Origin: Desemzia sp045528445
GTDB taxonomy: Bacteria > Bacillota > Bacilli > Lactobacillales > Carnobacteriaceae
Assembly: GCF_045528445.1 (NCBI RefSeq)
Contig: NZ_JBGQQU010000001.1
Location: 106,525 to 170,524 of the forward strand
DNA: 64,000 bases
Direction: 5' to 3'
Both the position numbers and the translations under genes were made by a program. Each line of letters begins with the position of its first letter. The first letter of the stretch is position 1. A model generated the notes under the pieces. It was not told the DNA's origin. It worked only from the letters and a program-made list of their open reading frames with translations, and made no database searches. Positions 18,146 through 26,056 of this stretch are shown here, piece by piece.

Positions 18146-19168
18146 ATGGGATTATTTGATCGTATTAAACAAGCGTTTACTGGTGAAAAACCAGAAGAAA
18201 AACAGGACCAAGCACCAGTTGAACAAAATGAAACCACGGAAAAATACGAAAAAGGATTAGAAAAAACAAGGAAATCTTTTTCCAGTCGAATGAACGAGTT
18301 ATTTGCGAATTTCCGCACTGTTGATGAGGATTTTTTCGAAGAATTGGAAGAAGTCTTAATCGAATCGGATGTTGGGTTTGAAGTAACGATGGAAATCACA
18401 GAAGCATTGAGACAAGAAGTGAAATTGAGAAATCCTAAAGGAAAAAAAGAAGTCCAACAAGTGATTATTGAAAAAATGGTAGATATTTACGAAGAAAGCG
18501 AAACAGGAGACCGTTCTATTGCATTGAACGAGGATGGGCTTACTGTGGTATTATTTGTCGGAGTAAATGGCGTAGGAAAGACAACAACTATCGCTAAAAT
18601 GGCTCATCAGTACATTACTGAAGGTAAAAAAGTGATCCTTGCTGCTGGTGATACGTTTAGAGCAGGAGCAATCGAACAGTTGGAAGTATGGGGAGAAAGA
18701 GTTGGAGCGCCTGTAGTTTCCGGTAAAGCGGGTGGAGATCCAGCTTCTGTTGTCTTCGATGCTGTCAAACGTGCTAAAGCAGAAAATGCAGATATTCTTT
18801 TTGTGGATACAGCGGGACGTTTACAGAATAAAGTTAACTTGATGAAAGAATTAGAAAAAATGAAACGAGTGATCTCTAAAGAAATTCCAGACGGTCCTCA
18901 CGAAGTTTTGTTGGTCTTAGACGCTACAACTGGGCAAAATGCCTTGATCCAAGCGCGTCAATTTAAAGAAACAACCGACGTTACAGGATTGGTGCTGACT
19001 AAGTTGGATGGAACAGCCAAAGGTGGTATCGTATTGGCTATTCGTAAGGAACTAGGTATTCCGGTTAAATATGTAGGTCTTGGAGAAAGTATGAACGATT
19101 TACAAGAATTCGAACCGAATGATTTCGTCTATGGTTTATTTAGTGAAATGATCAAAGACAGTCTTTAA
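18146..19168 (+). CDS. ftsY: signal recognition particle receptor FtsY
   Basis: FtsY docks ribosome-SRP complexes at the membrane for co-translational protein insertion. It is 340 residues. A short acidic, Lys/Glu-rich N-terminus (to about residue 50) is followed by the NG domain with P-loop GVNGVGKTTT, DTAGR, TKLDGTAKGG and the closing GLGESMNDLQEF. It forms a GTPase heterodimer with Ffh, encoded about 2.4 kb downstream. AAAGGGGATG precedes the ATG. Confidence 0.95.
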   Translation: MGLFDRIKQAFTGEKPEEKQDQAPVEQNETTEKYEKGLEKTRKSFSSRMNELFANFRTVDEDFFEELEEVLIESDVGFEVTMEITEALRQEVKLRNPKGKKEVQQVIIEKMVDIYEESETGDRSIALNEDGLTVVLFVGVNGVGKTTTIAKMAHQYITEGKKVILAAGDTFRAGAIEQLEVWGERVGAPVVSGKAGGDPASVVFDAVKRAKAENADILFVDTAGRLQNKVNLMKELEKMKRVISKEIPDGPHEVLLVLDATTGQNALIQARQFKETTDVTGLVLTKLDGTAKGGIVLAIRKELGIPVKYVGLGESMNDLQEFEPNDFVYGLFSEMIKDSL

Positions 19169-19189
19169 GAAGAAAATTACCTAGAAGAT

Positions 19190-19225
19190 GCAGACGTTTC
19201 CAATGTTGAAACGTCTGCTTTTTTT
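19190..19225 (+). terminator. terminator after ftsY
   Basis: GCAGACGTTTC pairs perfectly with GAAACGTCTGC, followed by seven T residues. Confidence 0.92.
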
Positions 19226-19259
19226 AGTTTTTTTTATTTTTATTCATCCTTAATGAATA

Positions 19260-19348
19260 TTGATTGGGTATTTTTAATGTGTTATCATCTACTTTGGTTA
19301 CAAGGACTGTTCCATCGAATGATGGAACAAAGCTCCTTATAACCAAAG
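19260..19348 (+). promoter_or_regulatory. PTS gene promoter and 5'-terminal leader hairpin
   Basis: TTGATT (19260-19265), a 17-nt spacer and TATCAT (19283-19288) place transcription start near 19295. CTTTGGTTACAAGGA (19292-19306) pairs at 14 of 15 positions with TCCTTATAACCAAAG (19334-19348). The enclosed GTTCCATC/GATGGAAC forms a second stem. The mRNA would therefore begin almost directly with a large hairpin, and the AAGGAGG ribosome site (19361-19367) would stay free just after it. No T run follows, so it is not a terminator. Confidence 0.65.
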
Positions 19349-19375
19349 GAGTTTAGATTTAAGGAGGAATTTTTT

Positions 19376-20980
19376 GTGAAAGACAAGGTTTTTGAAACTC
19401 TGCAAAAAATGGGTAAGACATTTATGCTTCCAATTGCATTATTACCTATTGCTGGGTTACTTCTTGGTATCGGAGCATCATTTACCGGGGACGCATTTAT
19501 TAATTTATACAAATTAGATTGGTTATTAGGGGAAGGTACAGTCCTTAACAAAATTTTGACCATTCTAAACGACTGTGGACAAATTATTTTTGATAATCTG
19601 CCCTTATTGTTTGCAGTCGCAGTTGCTTTAGGATTCGCTAAAGCGGCGAAAGAAGTTGCTGCTATTTCAGGAGTTGTAGCGTATTTTATGATGTATGCTG
19701 CATTAACCAGTACAGTAGAGAATTTTAGAGATATGGATGCATTATCATCCATTCCTGGACTGATGAGTAGTTTCCTAGGGTTTGAAAACACTATGAATAC
19801 AGGAGTGTTTGGTGGGATCATTATTGGTTCGGTAGTAGCCTTTCTACACAACCGCTATTATAAAATCGAACTGCCAGATGCGTTATCATTCTTCGCGGGT
19901 ACTCGTTTTGTCCCAATTGTTTCAGCTTTAGGCGGAATTGTTACCGGTGTTTTGTTGGCCTTCTTATGGCCGTTTGCGGCGCAATTTATTGCTTGGTTAG
20001 GATCATTGGTTGCTGACTTGGGATATGTCGGAACTTTCTTATATGGATTCATTTATCGTGCATTGATTCCGCTTGGTTTACATCATGTATTTTACTTACC
20101 TTTCTGGCAAACAGCATTGGGTGGAACTGCCGTAATTGCAGGACAAACTGTTGAGGGGGCGCAAAATATCTTATTCGCTCAATTAGCAAATGGACTTCCT
20201 GTAGGTGCAGAAGCTGGGAAATTCTTCTCAGGTATGTTCCCTTTCATGATTTTCGGATTCCCGGCTGCAGCTTTAGCGATGTATCACACTGCTAAGCCAG
20301 AACGTAAAAAAGATGTCAAAGGATTGATGACGTCATCTTCTTTAACCTCTGTTTTTACAGGAATTACTGAGCCGCTAGAATTTTCATTCTTGTTTGCTTC
20401 TCCATTCTTGTACTTTGGAGTACACTGTGTACTTGCGGCATCTTCATTTGCGTTGATGCACTTTTTAAATGTCGGAGTAGGGTTGACTTTCTCTGGTGGA
20501 TTAATTGACTTCGTATTGTATGGCGTTTTACCAGGTCAATCTGTGACGAACTGGATCCCTGTGGTGCTTGTTGGGATAGTTTATGCATTAGTTTATTACT
20601 TTGTATTCCGTTTCTTTATCTTGAAGTTCGATTTGAAAACGCCTGGACGCGAAGATGAAGTAATAGAATCTAAAATGTATACCAAAGCCGATTATCAAGC
20701 TAAAAAAGCTGGTGAAAAGCAAGGGACCTCTCCTGAACCAGAAGATTCATTATCTAAAGATATCATTGAAGGTTTAGGTGGAAAAGAAAACTTAGTAGAT
20801 GTAGACAACTGTGCGACACGCTTGAGAGTAACGATCAAAGACGGAGAATTGGTCAATCAAAATCTGTTGAAGTCAACAGGAGCTGCGGGAGTAGTCGTTA
20901 AAGGAAATAATGCTCAAGTCATCTATGGTCCAAAAGTATCGAATATCAAATCAAATATCGATGAATATTTAAATAAATAG
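19376..20980 (+). CDS. PTS sugar transporter EIICB, glucose/maltose family
   Basis: A phosphotransferase-system permease that imports and phosphorylates a sugar. The ~430-residue membrane EIIC domain has about ten hydrophobic segments and the signature GITEPLEFSFLF. A linker (about 430-455) leads to an EIIB domain whose phospho-accepting Cys lies in VDNCATRLRVTI. There is no EIIA domain, so it must borrow one in trans. Overall it resembles PtsG/MalX-type carriers; glucose, maltose or glucosamine are all possible. Start is GTG after AAGGAGG. It is a single-gene unit between ftsY and ylxM, which are neighbours in many Firmicutes, and so looks like a local insertion. Confidence 0.88.
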   Translation: MKDKVFETLQKMGKTFMLPIALLPIAGLLLGIGASFTGDAFINLYKLDWLLGEGTVLNKILTILNDCGQIIFDNLPLLFAVAVALGFAKAAKEVAAISGVVAYFMMYAALTSTVENFRDMDALSSIPGLMSSFLGFENTMNTGVFGGIIIGSVVAFLHNRYYKIELPDALSFFAGTRFVPIVSALGGIVTGVLLAFLWPFAAQFIAWLGSLVADLGYVGTFLYGFIYRALIPLGLHHVFYLPFWQTALGGTAVIAGQTVEGAQNILFAQLANGLPVGAEAGKFFSGMFPFMIFGFPAAALAMYHTAKPERKKDVKGLMTSSSLTSVFTGITEPLEFSFLFASPFLYFGVHCVLAASSFALMHFLNVGVGLTFSGGLIDFVLYGVLPGQSVTNWIPVVLVGIVYALVYYFVFRFFILKFDLKTPGREDEVIESKMYTKADYQAKKAGEKQGTSPEPEDSLSKDIIEGLGGKENLVDVDNCATRLRVTIKDGELVNQNLLKSTGAAGVVVKGNNAQVIYGPKVSNIKSNIDEYLNK

Positions 20981-21072
20981 AGTCATGTAAAAATCATCTT
21001 GCCTCTGAAAGCAGAACTCTTATGGAATTGCTTTTTTCAGGACATTTGCAAGCTCCAACTAAATAACTAATC

Positions 21073-21110
21073 AAAACAGGGAGTGGAACTTTAGTTCTGC
21101 TCCCTGTTTT
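21073..21110 (+). terminator. terminator after PTS gene
   Basis: AAAACAGGGAG..GAAC pairs with GTTC..CTCCCTGTTTT across a short loop, ending in TTTT. Confidence 0.9.
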
Positions 21111-21154
21111 CATGACAAAAAATGCCTAGCTTCATGACAAAAAAAGCCTAGCTT
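21111..21154 (+). repeat. two tandem 22-bp repeats before ylxM
   Basis: CATGACAAAAAATGCCTAGC and the same unit with one change stand in direct tandem at 21111-21132 and 21133-21154, between the PTS terminator and the ylxM promoter. Confidence 0.85.
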
Positions 21155-21157
21155 CTA

Positions 21158-21217
21158 TTGACTAAACTAGTAAAAATAGGTACTCTTAAGTAGTGTGTAA
21201 AAGGAAAATACTTTACA
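21158..21217 (+). promoter_or_regulatory. ylxM-ffh promoter with downstream palindrome
   Basis: TTGACT (21158-21163), a 17-nt spacer and TACTCT (21181-21186) form a likely promoter. Downstream is the inverted repeat TGTAAAAG (21196-21203) and CTTTACA (21211-21217), in the position of an operator. The same palindrome occurs at the rpsP promoter and in weaker form at rplS. Confidence 0.5.
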
Positions 21218-21241
21218 GTGAGTGCTAGGAGAGAACAGATA

Positions 21242-21586
21242 ATGGAATTAGAAAAAACAAATCAAATGAATGCGTTATTTGATTTTTATGGTGCTTTACT
21301 GACTGAAAAACAAAAAGAATACATGCAGTTGTATTATGGTGATGATTATTCATTAGGTGAAATAGCCGATGAATTTAATGTCAGCCGCCAAGCAATTTAC
21401 GACAATATCAGGCGTACAGAGAAAATCCTTATCGAATACGAAAACAAACTCAGCTTATTTAAAAAATTTAGTGAAACTACTGCCATTATCAATCAGCTCG
21501 AAGAATATGCAGCTGCTCACTATCCAAAAGATGAAGAGTTGAGAGCAGAGATCGAAAAACTTAGAAAAACAAATGATGAAGAGTAG
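21242..21586 (+). CDS. ylxM: SRP-associated HTH protein YlxM
   Basis: A 114-residue helix-turn-helix protein, conserved immediately upstream of ffh, that modulates the signal recognition particle in streptococci. The sigma-70 region 4-like HTH is LGEIADEFNVSRQAIYDNIRRTE (about residues 34-56), and the C-terminal third is helical and charged. The ATG at 21242 is chosen over an in-frame GTG at 21218 because TAGGAGAG lies between them at correct spacing and MELEKTNQMN is the conserved N-terminus. It lies 15 bp upstream of ffh and is surely co-transcribed with it. Confidence 0.93.
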   Translation: MELEKTNQMNALFDFYGALLTEKQKEYMQLYYGDDYSLGEIADEFNVSRQAIYDNIRRTEKILIEYENKLSLFKKFSETTAIINQLEEYAAAHYPKDEELRAEIEKLRKTNDEE

Positions 21587-21601
21587 GAAAGGTGAAGAAA
21601 T

Positions 21602-23026
21602 ATGGCATTTGAAGGATTAACAGAAAGACTCCAAAATGCAATGACAAAATTACGTCGTAAAGGAAAAGTTTCTGAAGCAGACGTTAAAGAAATGATGCGT
21701 GAAGTACGATTAGCTTTATTGGAAGCCGATGTAAACTTTAAAGTTGTCAAAGAGTTTGTCAATAAAGTAAGTGAACGTGCTGTTGGAACAGAAGTATTAG
21801 ACAGTTTATCTCCAGGACAACAAATCATCAAAATCGTAAATGATGAATTGACTGAATTGATGGGTGGAGAAACAGCTACAATCAATTTTTCTGTAAAACC
21901 TCCGACTGTTGTCATGATGGTCGGGTTGCAAGGAGCCGGAAAAACTACTACTGCTGGTAAGATAGCGAATTATGTACGCAAAAAGGAAAACAAAAGACCT
22001 TTATTAGTTGCTGCGGATATTTATCGTCCGGCTGCTATCCAACAATTGCAAACTATCGGTGATCAGTTAGATATGCCGGTATTTTCAATGGGAGATCAAG
22101 TCAGTCCGGTAGAGATCGCTCAAAAAGGGATTGAAGAAGCTGTACGAACAGGTCGCGATGTTGTTTTAATCGATACGGCTGGACGCTTGCACATTGATGA
22201 CAATTTAATGACAGAGCTGGCTGATATCAAACAAACAGCAAATCCTTCTGAGATCTTTTTAGTCGTTGATGCTATGACCGGTCAAGATGCTGTCAATGTA
22301 GCGAAATCATTTAACGAACAACTAGATATCACAGGTGTCGTGTTAACCAAATTAGATGGGGATACTCGTGGTGGGGCGGCTTTATCTATCCGTTCTGTCA
22401 CAGGAAAACCGATCAAATTTGTTGGTCAAGGAGAAAAGCTTGATGCCTTAGACCCCTTCCATCCAGATCGTATGGCGAATCGAATCCTGGGCATGGGAGA
22501 CATGTTGACCCTGATCGAAAAAGCGCAACAAGATATTGATGAGAAAAAAGCCGAAGAAATGGCTGAAAAACTGCGTGAAAATACGTTTGACTTCAATGAC
22601 TTCATTGAACAGATGGATCAAGTAAGCAACATGGGGCCATTAGAAGACATCATTAAAATGATTCCCGGTATGAACAACATGCCAGGTTTGGATCAACTGC
22701 AGGTCGATCCTAAAGATACGGCTCGGATGAAAGCTATTGTCCTTTCGATGACAACCAAGGAAAGAGAAAATCCGGATATCATTTCTCAAAGCCGGAGAAA
22801 ACGGATCGCTAAAGGTTCAGGGCGTCCATTAGTAGAAGTAAATCGGTTGATCAAACAATTCAACGAGTCGAAAAAAATGATGAATAAAATGTCCAAAGGC
22901 AATTTTGAAGGCATGGATGGTCTATTCGGAAAAGGTGCTAAAGGTAAGCTAGGTAAAATGGCTATGAACCAAATGGCCAGAAAAAACAAGAAGAAAAAGA
23001 AAAAAATCATCCGTAAAAAGAAATAA
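21602..23026 (+). CDS. ffh: signal recognition particle protein Ffh
   Basis: The SRP GTPase binds signal sequences and 4.5S/scRNA and delivers nascent membrane proteins to FtsY. It is 474 residues. The N domain is followed by a G domain with P-loop GLQGAGKTTT, DTAGR and TKLDGDTRGG. The Met-rich M domain starts about residue 300 and contains the RNA-binding SRRKRIAKGSGR segment. The extreme C-terminus is unusually basic, a run of Lys and Arg (KKKKKKIIRKKK) in the last dozen residues. It is preceded by GGAAAGGTG. Confidence 0.96.
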   Translation: MAFEGLTERLQNAMTKLRRKGKVSEADVKEMMREVRLALLEADVNFKVVKEFVNKVSERAVGTEVLDSLSPGQQIIKIVNDELTELMGGETATINFSVKPPTVVMMVGLQGAGKTTTAGKIANYVRKKENKRPLLVAADIYRPAAIQQLQTIGDQLDMPVFSMGDQVSPVEIAQKGIEEAVRTGRDVVLIDTAGRLHIDDNLMTELADIKQTANPSEIFLVVDAMTGQDAVNVAKSFNEQLDITGVVLTKLDGDTRGGAALSIRSVTGKPIKFVGQGEKLDALDPFHPDRMANRILGMGDMLTLIEKAQQDIDEKKAEEMAEKLRENTFDFNDFIEQMDQVSNMGPLEDIIKMIPGMNNMPGLDQLQVDPKDTARMKAIVLSMTTKERENPDIISQSRRKRIAKGSGRPLVEVNRLIKQFNESKKMMNKMSKGNFEGMDGLFGKGAKGKLGKMAMNQMARKNKKKKKKIIRKKK

Positions 23027-23054
23027 TCGCAAAAAAAGGCAAAAAAAAATGAAG

Positions 23055-23099
23055 TGTAAAGAAAAAACACTTTACAAGCTTCGAAATAACTGATAAACT
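23055..23099 (+). promoter_or_regulatory. rpsP promoter overlapping a palindrome
   Basis: TTTACA (23071-23076), a 17-nt spacer and TAAACT (23094-23099) form the promoter of rpsP-khpA. The -35 element is the right half of the inverted repeat TGTAAAG (23055-23061) and CTTTACA (23070-23076). It also acts spatially as the only stem after ffh, though without a T tract. Confidence 0.55.
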
Positions 23100-23134
23100 A
23101 TCTTTTGTGAGATTGTTAATGGAGGTGTTAAAGT

Positions 23135-23407
23135 ATGGCAGTAAAAATTCGTTTAAAACGCATGGGTTCTAAAAGAAATCCTTTTTATCGTATCGTAGTC
23201 GCAGATTCACGTTCTCCACGTGACGGACGCTTTATCGAAGAAATTGGACACTACAACCCAGTTGTTGAACCAGCTCAAGTAAAAATCGATGAGGAATCTG
23301 TATTAAAATGGTTAAGCAATGGTGCTCAACCATCAGATACTGTTCGTAATATCCTTTCTCGTGAAGGTATTATGAAAAAATTCCACGATTCTAAATACAG
23401 TAAATAA
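23135..23407 (+). CDS. rpsP: 30S ribosomal protein S16
   Basis: A 90-residue structural protein of the small subunit. It begins MAVKIRLKRMGSKRNPFYRIVVAD, the bS16 signature, and includes DGRFIEEIGHYNP. GGAGGTG precedes the ATG. It forms the conserved rpsP-khpA-rimM-trmD-rplS group, though here several internal promoters seem to split it. Confidence 0.97.
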   Translation: MAVKIRLKRMGSKRNPFYRIVVADSRSPRDGRFIEEIGHYNPVVEPAQVKIDEESVLKWLSNGAQPSDTVRNILSREGIMKKFHDSKYSK

Positions 23408-23420
23408 AAGGGATGATTAA

Positions 23421-23663
23421 ATGAATGACATTAGTGAATTGATTCTTGCAATCGTTCATCCCCTAGTCAGCCATCCGGAAGATGTTCAACTGGAAACTGA
23501 CGAGTCAGATGAATTTATTGAATACCACTTAAGCGTTCATGAAGAAGATGTTGGACGCGTGATCGGTAAAAAAGGACGCGTAGCGAAAGCTATTCGTACG
23601 ATTGTATACAGCGCAAAGATCGATGGATCCAAGCGTGTGAGATTAACCATTGTCGACAATTAA
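23421..23663 (+). CDS. khpA: KH-domain RNA-binding protein KhpA
   Basis: An 80-residue single KH-domain protein (YlqC). The RNA-contacting GxxG loop is GKKG within VGRVIGKKGRVAKAI. In firmicutes KhpA pairs with KhpB and affects cell division and elongation. It lies 13 bp after rpsP with AAAAGGGATG upstream and is followed by a terminator. Confidence 0.93.
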   Translation: MNDISELILAIVHPLVSHPEDVQLETDESDEFIEYHLSVHEEDVGRVIGKKGRVAKAIRTIVYSAKIDGSKRVRLTIVDN

Positions 23664-23681
23664 TTATCCATTTATAAGACA

Positions 23682-23711
23682 AAGCCGTTTCTTTTTAGAA
23701 ATGGTTTTTTC
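23682..23711 (+). terminator. terminator after khpA
   Basis: AGCCGTTTCT pairs with AGAAATGGTT (including G-U pairs) around a T loop, followed by TTTTTTC. Confidence 0.75.
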
Positions 23712-23806
23712 TTTTATTTAGGAAAGAAAAGTCTGCTGTAGACATATTCATAATTCCTAGTACAATAAGACTGAGGAAAGATAATTTGGCATAAATGAGG
23801 GATGAT

Positions 23807-24322
23807 ATGGAAAAACTGTTTAATGTTGGAAAAATCGTCAATACGCATGGGATTAAAGGTGAAGTTCGAGTCATTTCCGTAACCGACTTCCCTGAAGAAA
23901 GATACCAAAAAGGTTCAGTATTGATTTTAGAAAGAGAAAAAGCAGCACCTATCGAGTTGGTAGTCGCTAGTCATCGAAAACACAAAAATTTTGATTTGTT
24001 GACGTTTGAAAATCACCCAACGATCGAGTCTGTAGAAGTATACCGTGACGGCATCTTAAAAGTTACAGAAGAGCGATTGACAGAATTGCCAGAAAACGAG
24101 TTTTATCTGCATGAAATCGTTGGGCTGATGGTAGAAGACGAGACTGGAAATGAAATTGGTAAAATCAAGGAAGTGCTGCAACCTGGAGCAAATGATGTAT
24201 GGGTCATCCAAAGACATAAGAAAAAAGACTTGCTGATCCCCTATATCGCTGAATGTGTGCTGAATGTTGATTTAGAAGCCGGTAAGGTTACGATACACTT
24301 AATGGAAGGGTTAGACGACTAA
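23807..24322 (+). CDS. rimM: 16S rRNA processing protein RimM
   Basis: RimM assists maturation of the 30S head domain and binds S19. It is 171 residues from the ATG at 23807, which has GAGGGATGAT upstream; an in-frame ATG at 23795 is possible but overlaps that site. The N-terminal RimM beta-barrel has VGKIVNTHGIKGEV, and the C-terminal PRC barrel contains GANDVWVIQR and LLIPYI. Its stop overlaps the trmD start by one base (TAATG), indicating coupling. A TAGACA, 16 nt, TACAAT promoter lies about 40-70 nt upstream. Confidence 0.94.
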   Translation: MEKLFNVGKIVNTHGIKGEVRVISVTDFPEERYQKGSVLILEREKAAPIELVVASHRKHKNFDLLTFENHPTIESVEVYRDGILKVTEERLTELPENEFYLHEIVGLMVEDETGNEIGKIKEVLQPGANDVWVIQRHKKKDLLIPYIAECVLNVDLEAGKVTIHLMEGLDD

Positions 24323-25050
24323 TGAGAATAGATGTACTCACATTGTTTCCTCGGATGTTTGAGGGGCCTATGTCGGAATCGATTATTGGAAAAGCCGTTG
24401 AAAAAAACTTGCTGTCTATTAATGTGAAGAATTTCCGTGATTTTTCAGCTAATAAACACCAGAATGTAGATGATTATCCTTACGGCGGCGGAGCTGGGAT
24501 GCTGTTAACAGTTCAGCCGATTCTGTCTGCGTTTGATCACATCCAAGAACAAACTCCAGAAACTAAAAAAAGAGTGATTTTATTGGATCCGGCTGGAAAA
24601 CCATTTGATCAAAAAAAAGCAGAAGAGTTAGCAGAAGAAGAACACTTGATCTTCATTTGTGGGCATTATGAGGGGTACGATGAACGTATTCGCTCTATTG
24701 TGACTGATGAGATATCGATTGGAGATTATGTCTTAACAGGCGGTGAATTGGGCGCTATGGTAGTTATTGATGCTACTGCCCGTTTATTGCCGGATGCTTT
24801 AGGAAATCAAGAGTCGGCAGTCACTGATTCTTTTTCAACAGGTTTATTGGAACATCCTCATTATACAAGACCAGCATCTTATAAAGGAATGGATGTGCCG
24901 GAAGTTTTATTGAGCGGCAATCATAAACGCATTGAAGAATGGCGAGAAAAAGAATCTTTGAAACGGACGTATGAGAGAAGACCTGATTTACTGGAAGAGA
25001 TCGAATTGACAGAGCAACAGCAAAAATGGTTGAAAGAAATCAAAGAATAA
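24322..25050 (+). CDS. trmD: tRNA (guanine-N1)-methyltransferase TrmD
   Basis: TrmD methylates G37 of tRNAs using S-adenosylmethionine, preventing +1 frameshifting. It is 242 residues. The N-terminal trefoil-knot SPOUT domain has LTLFPRMF, DDYPYGGGAGM, IFICGHYEGYDERI and IGDYVLTGGELGAM (SAM-binding loop). The C-terminal helical domain includes HYTRPASYKGMDVPEVLLSG. It is coupled to rimM by overlap. The palindrome before rplS overlaps its stop codon. Confidence 0.97.
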   Translation: MRIDVLTLFPRMFEGPMSESIIGKAVEKNLLSINVKNFRDFSANKHQNVDDYPYGGGAGMLLTVQPILSAFDHIQEQTPETKKRVILLDPAGKPFDQKKAEELAEEEHLIFICGHYEGYDERIRSIVTDEISIGDYVLTGGELGAMVVIDATARLLPDALGNQESAVTDSFSTGLLEHPHYTRPASYKGMDVPEVLLSGNHKRIEEWREKESLKRTYERRPDLLEEIELTEQQQKWLKEIKE

Positions 25051-25150
25051 AGAAAAAATACTTTACAGTCATTATAGAATATGATAAAGTTATTTGGTGA
25101 GTGGGAAAACCACTTAATTAACGATATTCCGCTGTATCCAAATGGAGATA
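25046..25150 (+). promoter_or_regulatory. rplS promoter and leader
   Basis: TTTACA (25062-25067), 17 nt and TAAAGT (25085-25090) form a promoter at the trmD stop codon. A degenerate palindrome, AATAAAG (25046-25052) and CTTTACA (25061-25067), overlaps it. The ~90-nt leader contains stems AGTGG/CCACT and TATCC/GGA-ATA, in the place where a ribosomal protein L19 leader is known in Firmicutes. Whether it matches that RNA family was not tested. Confidence 0.45.
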
Positions 25151-25181
25151 TATGAATGTTTGTTGGAAGGAGATAAAAATC

Positions 25182-25529
25182 ATGAGTCAATTAATTGAAG
25201 CCATTACTAGCGAACAATTACGCAATGATGTTCCTACTTTCCGTCCTGGAGATACAGTTCGTGTACACGCGCGTATCGTTGAGGGTGAAAGAGAACGTAT
25301 CCAATTATTTGAAGGTGTTGTAATCAAACGTCGTGGAGCAGGAATCAGCGAAACTTATACAGTTCGTAAAATTTCTTACGGTGTTGGTGTTGAACGTACA
25401 TTCCCTGTACACTCACCACGTGTTGCAAAACTTGAAGTAATTCGTCAAGGTAAAGTACGTCGTGCTAAATTGTACTACATCCGTGCATTACATGGTAAAG
25501 CTGCTCGTATCAAAGAAGCTCGCCGTTAA
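25182..25529 (+). CDS. rplS: 50S ribosomal protein L19
   Basis: A 115-residue large-subunit protein at the subunit interface. FRPGDTVRVHARIVEGERERIQ and RVAKLEVIRQGKVRRAKLYYIR are the bL19 signatures. The start at 25182 is fixed by GGAAGGAGAT and by MSQLIEAITSEQ, the normal N-terminus. The last 24 bases of the gene and the terminator behind it are repeated about 1.5 kb downstream, which suggests that its 3' end served as a recombination target. Confidence 0.97.
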   Translation: MSQLIEAITSEQLRNDVPTFRPGDTVRVHARIVEGERERIQLFEGVVIKRRGAGISETYTVRKISYGVGVERTFPVHSPRVAKLEVIRQGKVRRAKLYYIRALHGKAARIKEARR

Positions 25530-25587
25530 TACCAAAACAAAAAGTCTGGACAATCCATTGATTGTTTAGGCTTTTTATTTTGTCTAT
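25507..25587 (+). repeat. rplS 3'-end repeat, copy 1
   Basis: These 81 bases comprise the last 24 bases of rplS (with its stop and following T) and the terminator. They recur at 26994-27075. The first 24 bases are identical in both copies; beyond that, about four short differences occur. Together the copies bracket an accessory islet. Confidence 0.9.
25539..25578 (+). terminator. terminator of rplS
   Basis: AAAAAGTCT..ACAATC pairs with GATTGT..AGGCTTTTT across a CATT loop. Confidence 0.85.
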
Positions 25588-25604
25588 TTTATACCATGGG
25601 CAGA

Positions 25605-25776
25605 GAAATTCCTTCCGGAATCGGGGTTGCTTGGTGAGAGCCATGGGAACGCCTGGAGCCAAGGTCTCCATGCTTGCAAGCTTCAAACAAAGCATAAGCG
25701 CTGAAGCGCAAACGCTTTGTAATTCACATTGCATCCTTTACATGGCTACCAGCAACCCAATTTCTCCAGGAATTTC
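25605..25776. other. strongly foldable GC-rich element, possible structured RNA
   Basis: GAAATTCCT (25605-25613) pairs with AGGAATTTC (25768-25776). Inside it GGGTTGCT, GGT and AGCCATG (25624-25645) pair with CATGGCT, ACC and AGCAACCC (25741-25758), an interrupted stem of 18 bp. Internal stems include GGAG/CTCC and ACAAAGC/GCTTTGT around GCGCT/AGCGC. The element is much more GC-rich than the AT-rich flanks. Frames across it are not protein-like. Neither strand shows a close promoter that would fix its direction. It could be a structured RNA, a folded mobile-element end or a MITE; no known RNA family was recognised. Confidence 0.6.
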
Positions 25777-25990
25777 TAGAAGTTGGTGTTTAATCATTTT
25801 AGATTTTCTTCTATCAATGTTGCATCATAAAAGAATCATCTTTGTTTACCGTTAAATAAAATTGTTTTCAAGTTTATATTTCATCGGTTTTAAAATTAAC
25901 TGAGTTCATAGTTATCATCTTTAATTTTCTAATTCTAGTATTTAATTTATCTCAATGCGCAAAAATATAAGTTTTCTTTATTTAGCAAAA

Positions 25991-26020
25991 TTGTTAGTGC
26001 AGAAAATCAGATTCTATGAT
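25991..26020 (+). promoter_or_regulatory. promoter of islet gene
   Basis: TTGTTA (25991-25996), 18 nt and TATGAT (26015-26020) lie about 40 nt before the islet gene. The 25790-25990 interval is AT-rich and shows no other feature. Confidence 0.5.
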
Positions 26021-26056
26021 TTACTTGTAAGTAGTTAAAAAATTGGGGTGATTTTT

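Noticed and set aside
21218..21241. GTG at 21218 as the ylxM start
   Set aside because: The ribosome binding site lies downstream of it and the conserved N-terminus begins at 21242.
25562..25855. Open frame of 97 codons across the GC-rich islet element, and one of 74 codons opposite it
   Set aside because: Neither has a ribosome binding site or protein-like composition. Both follow from the strongly paired sequence.
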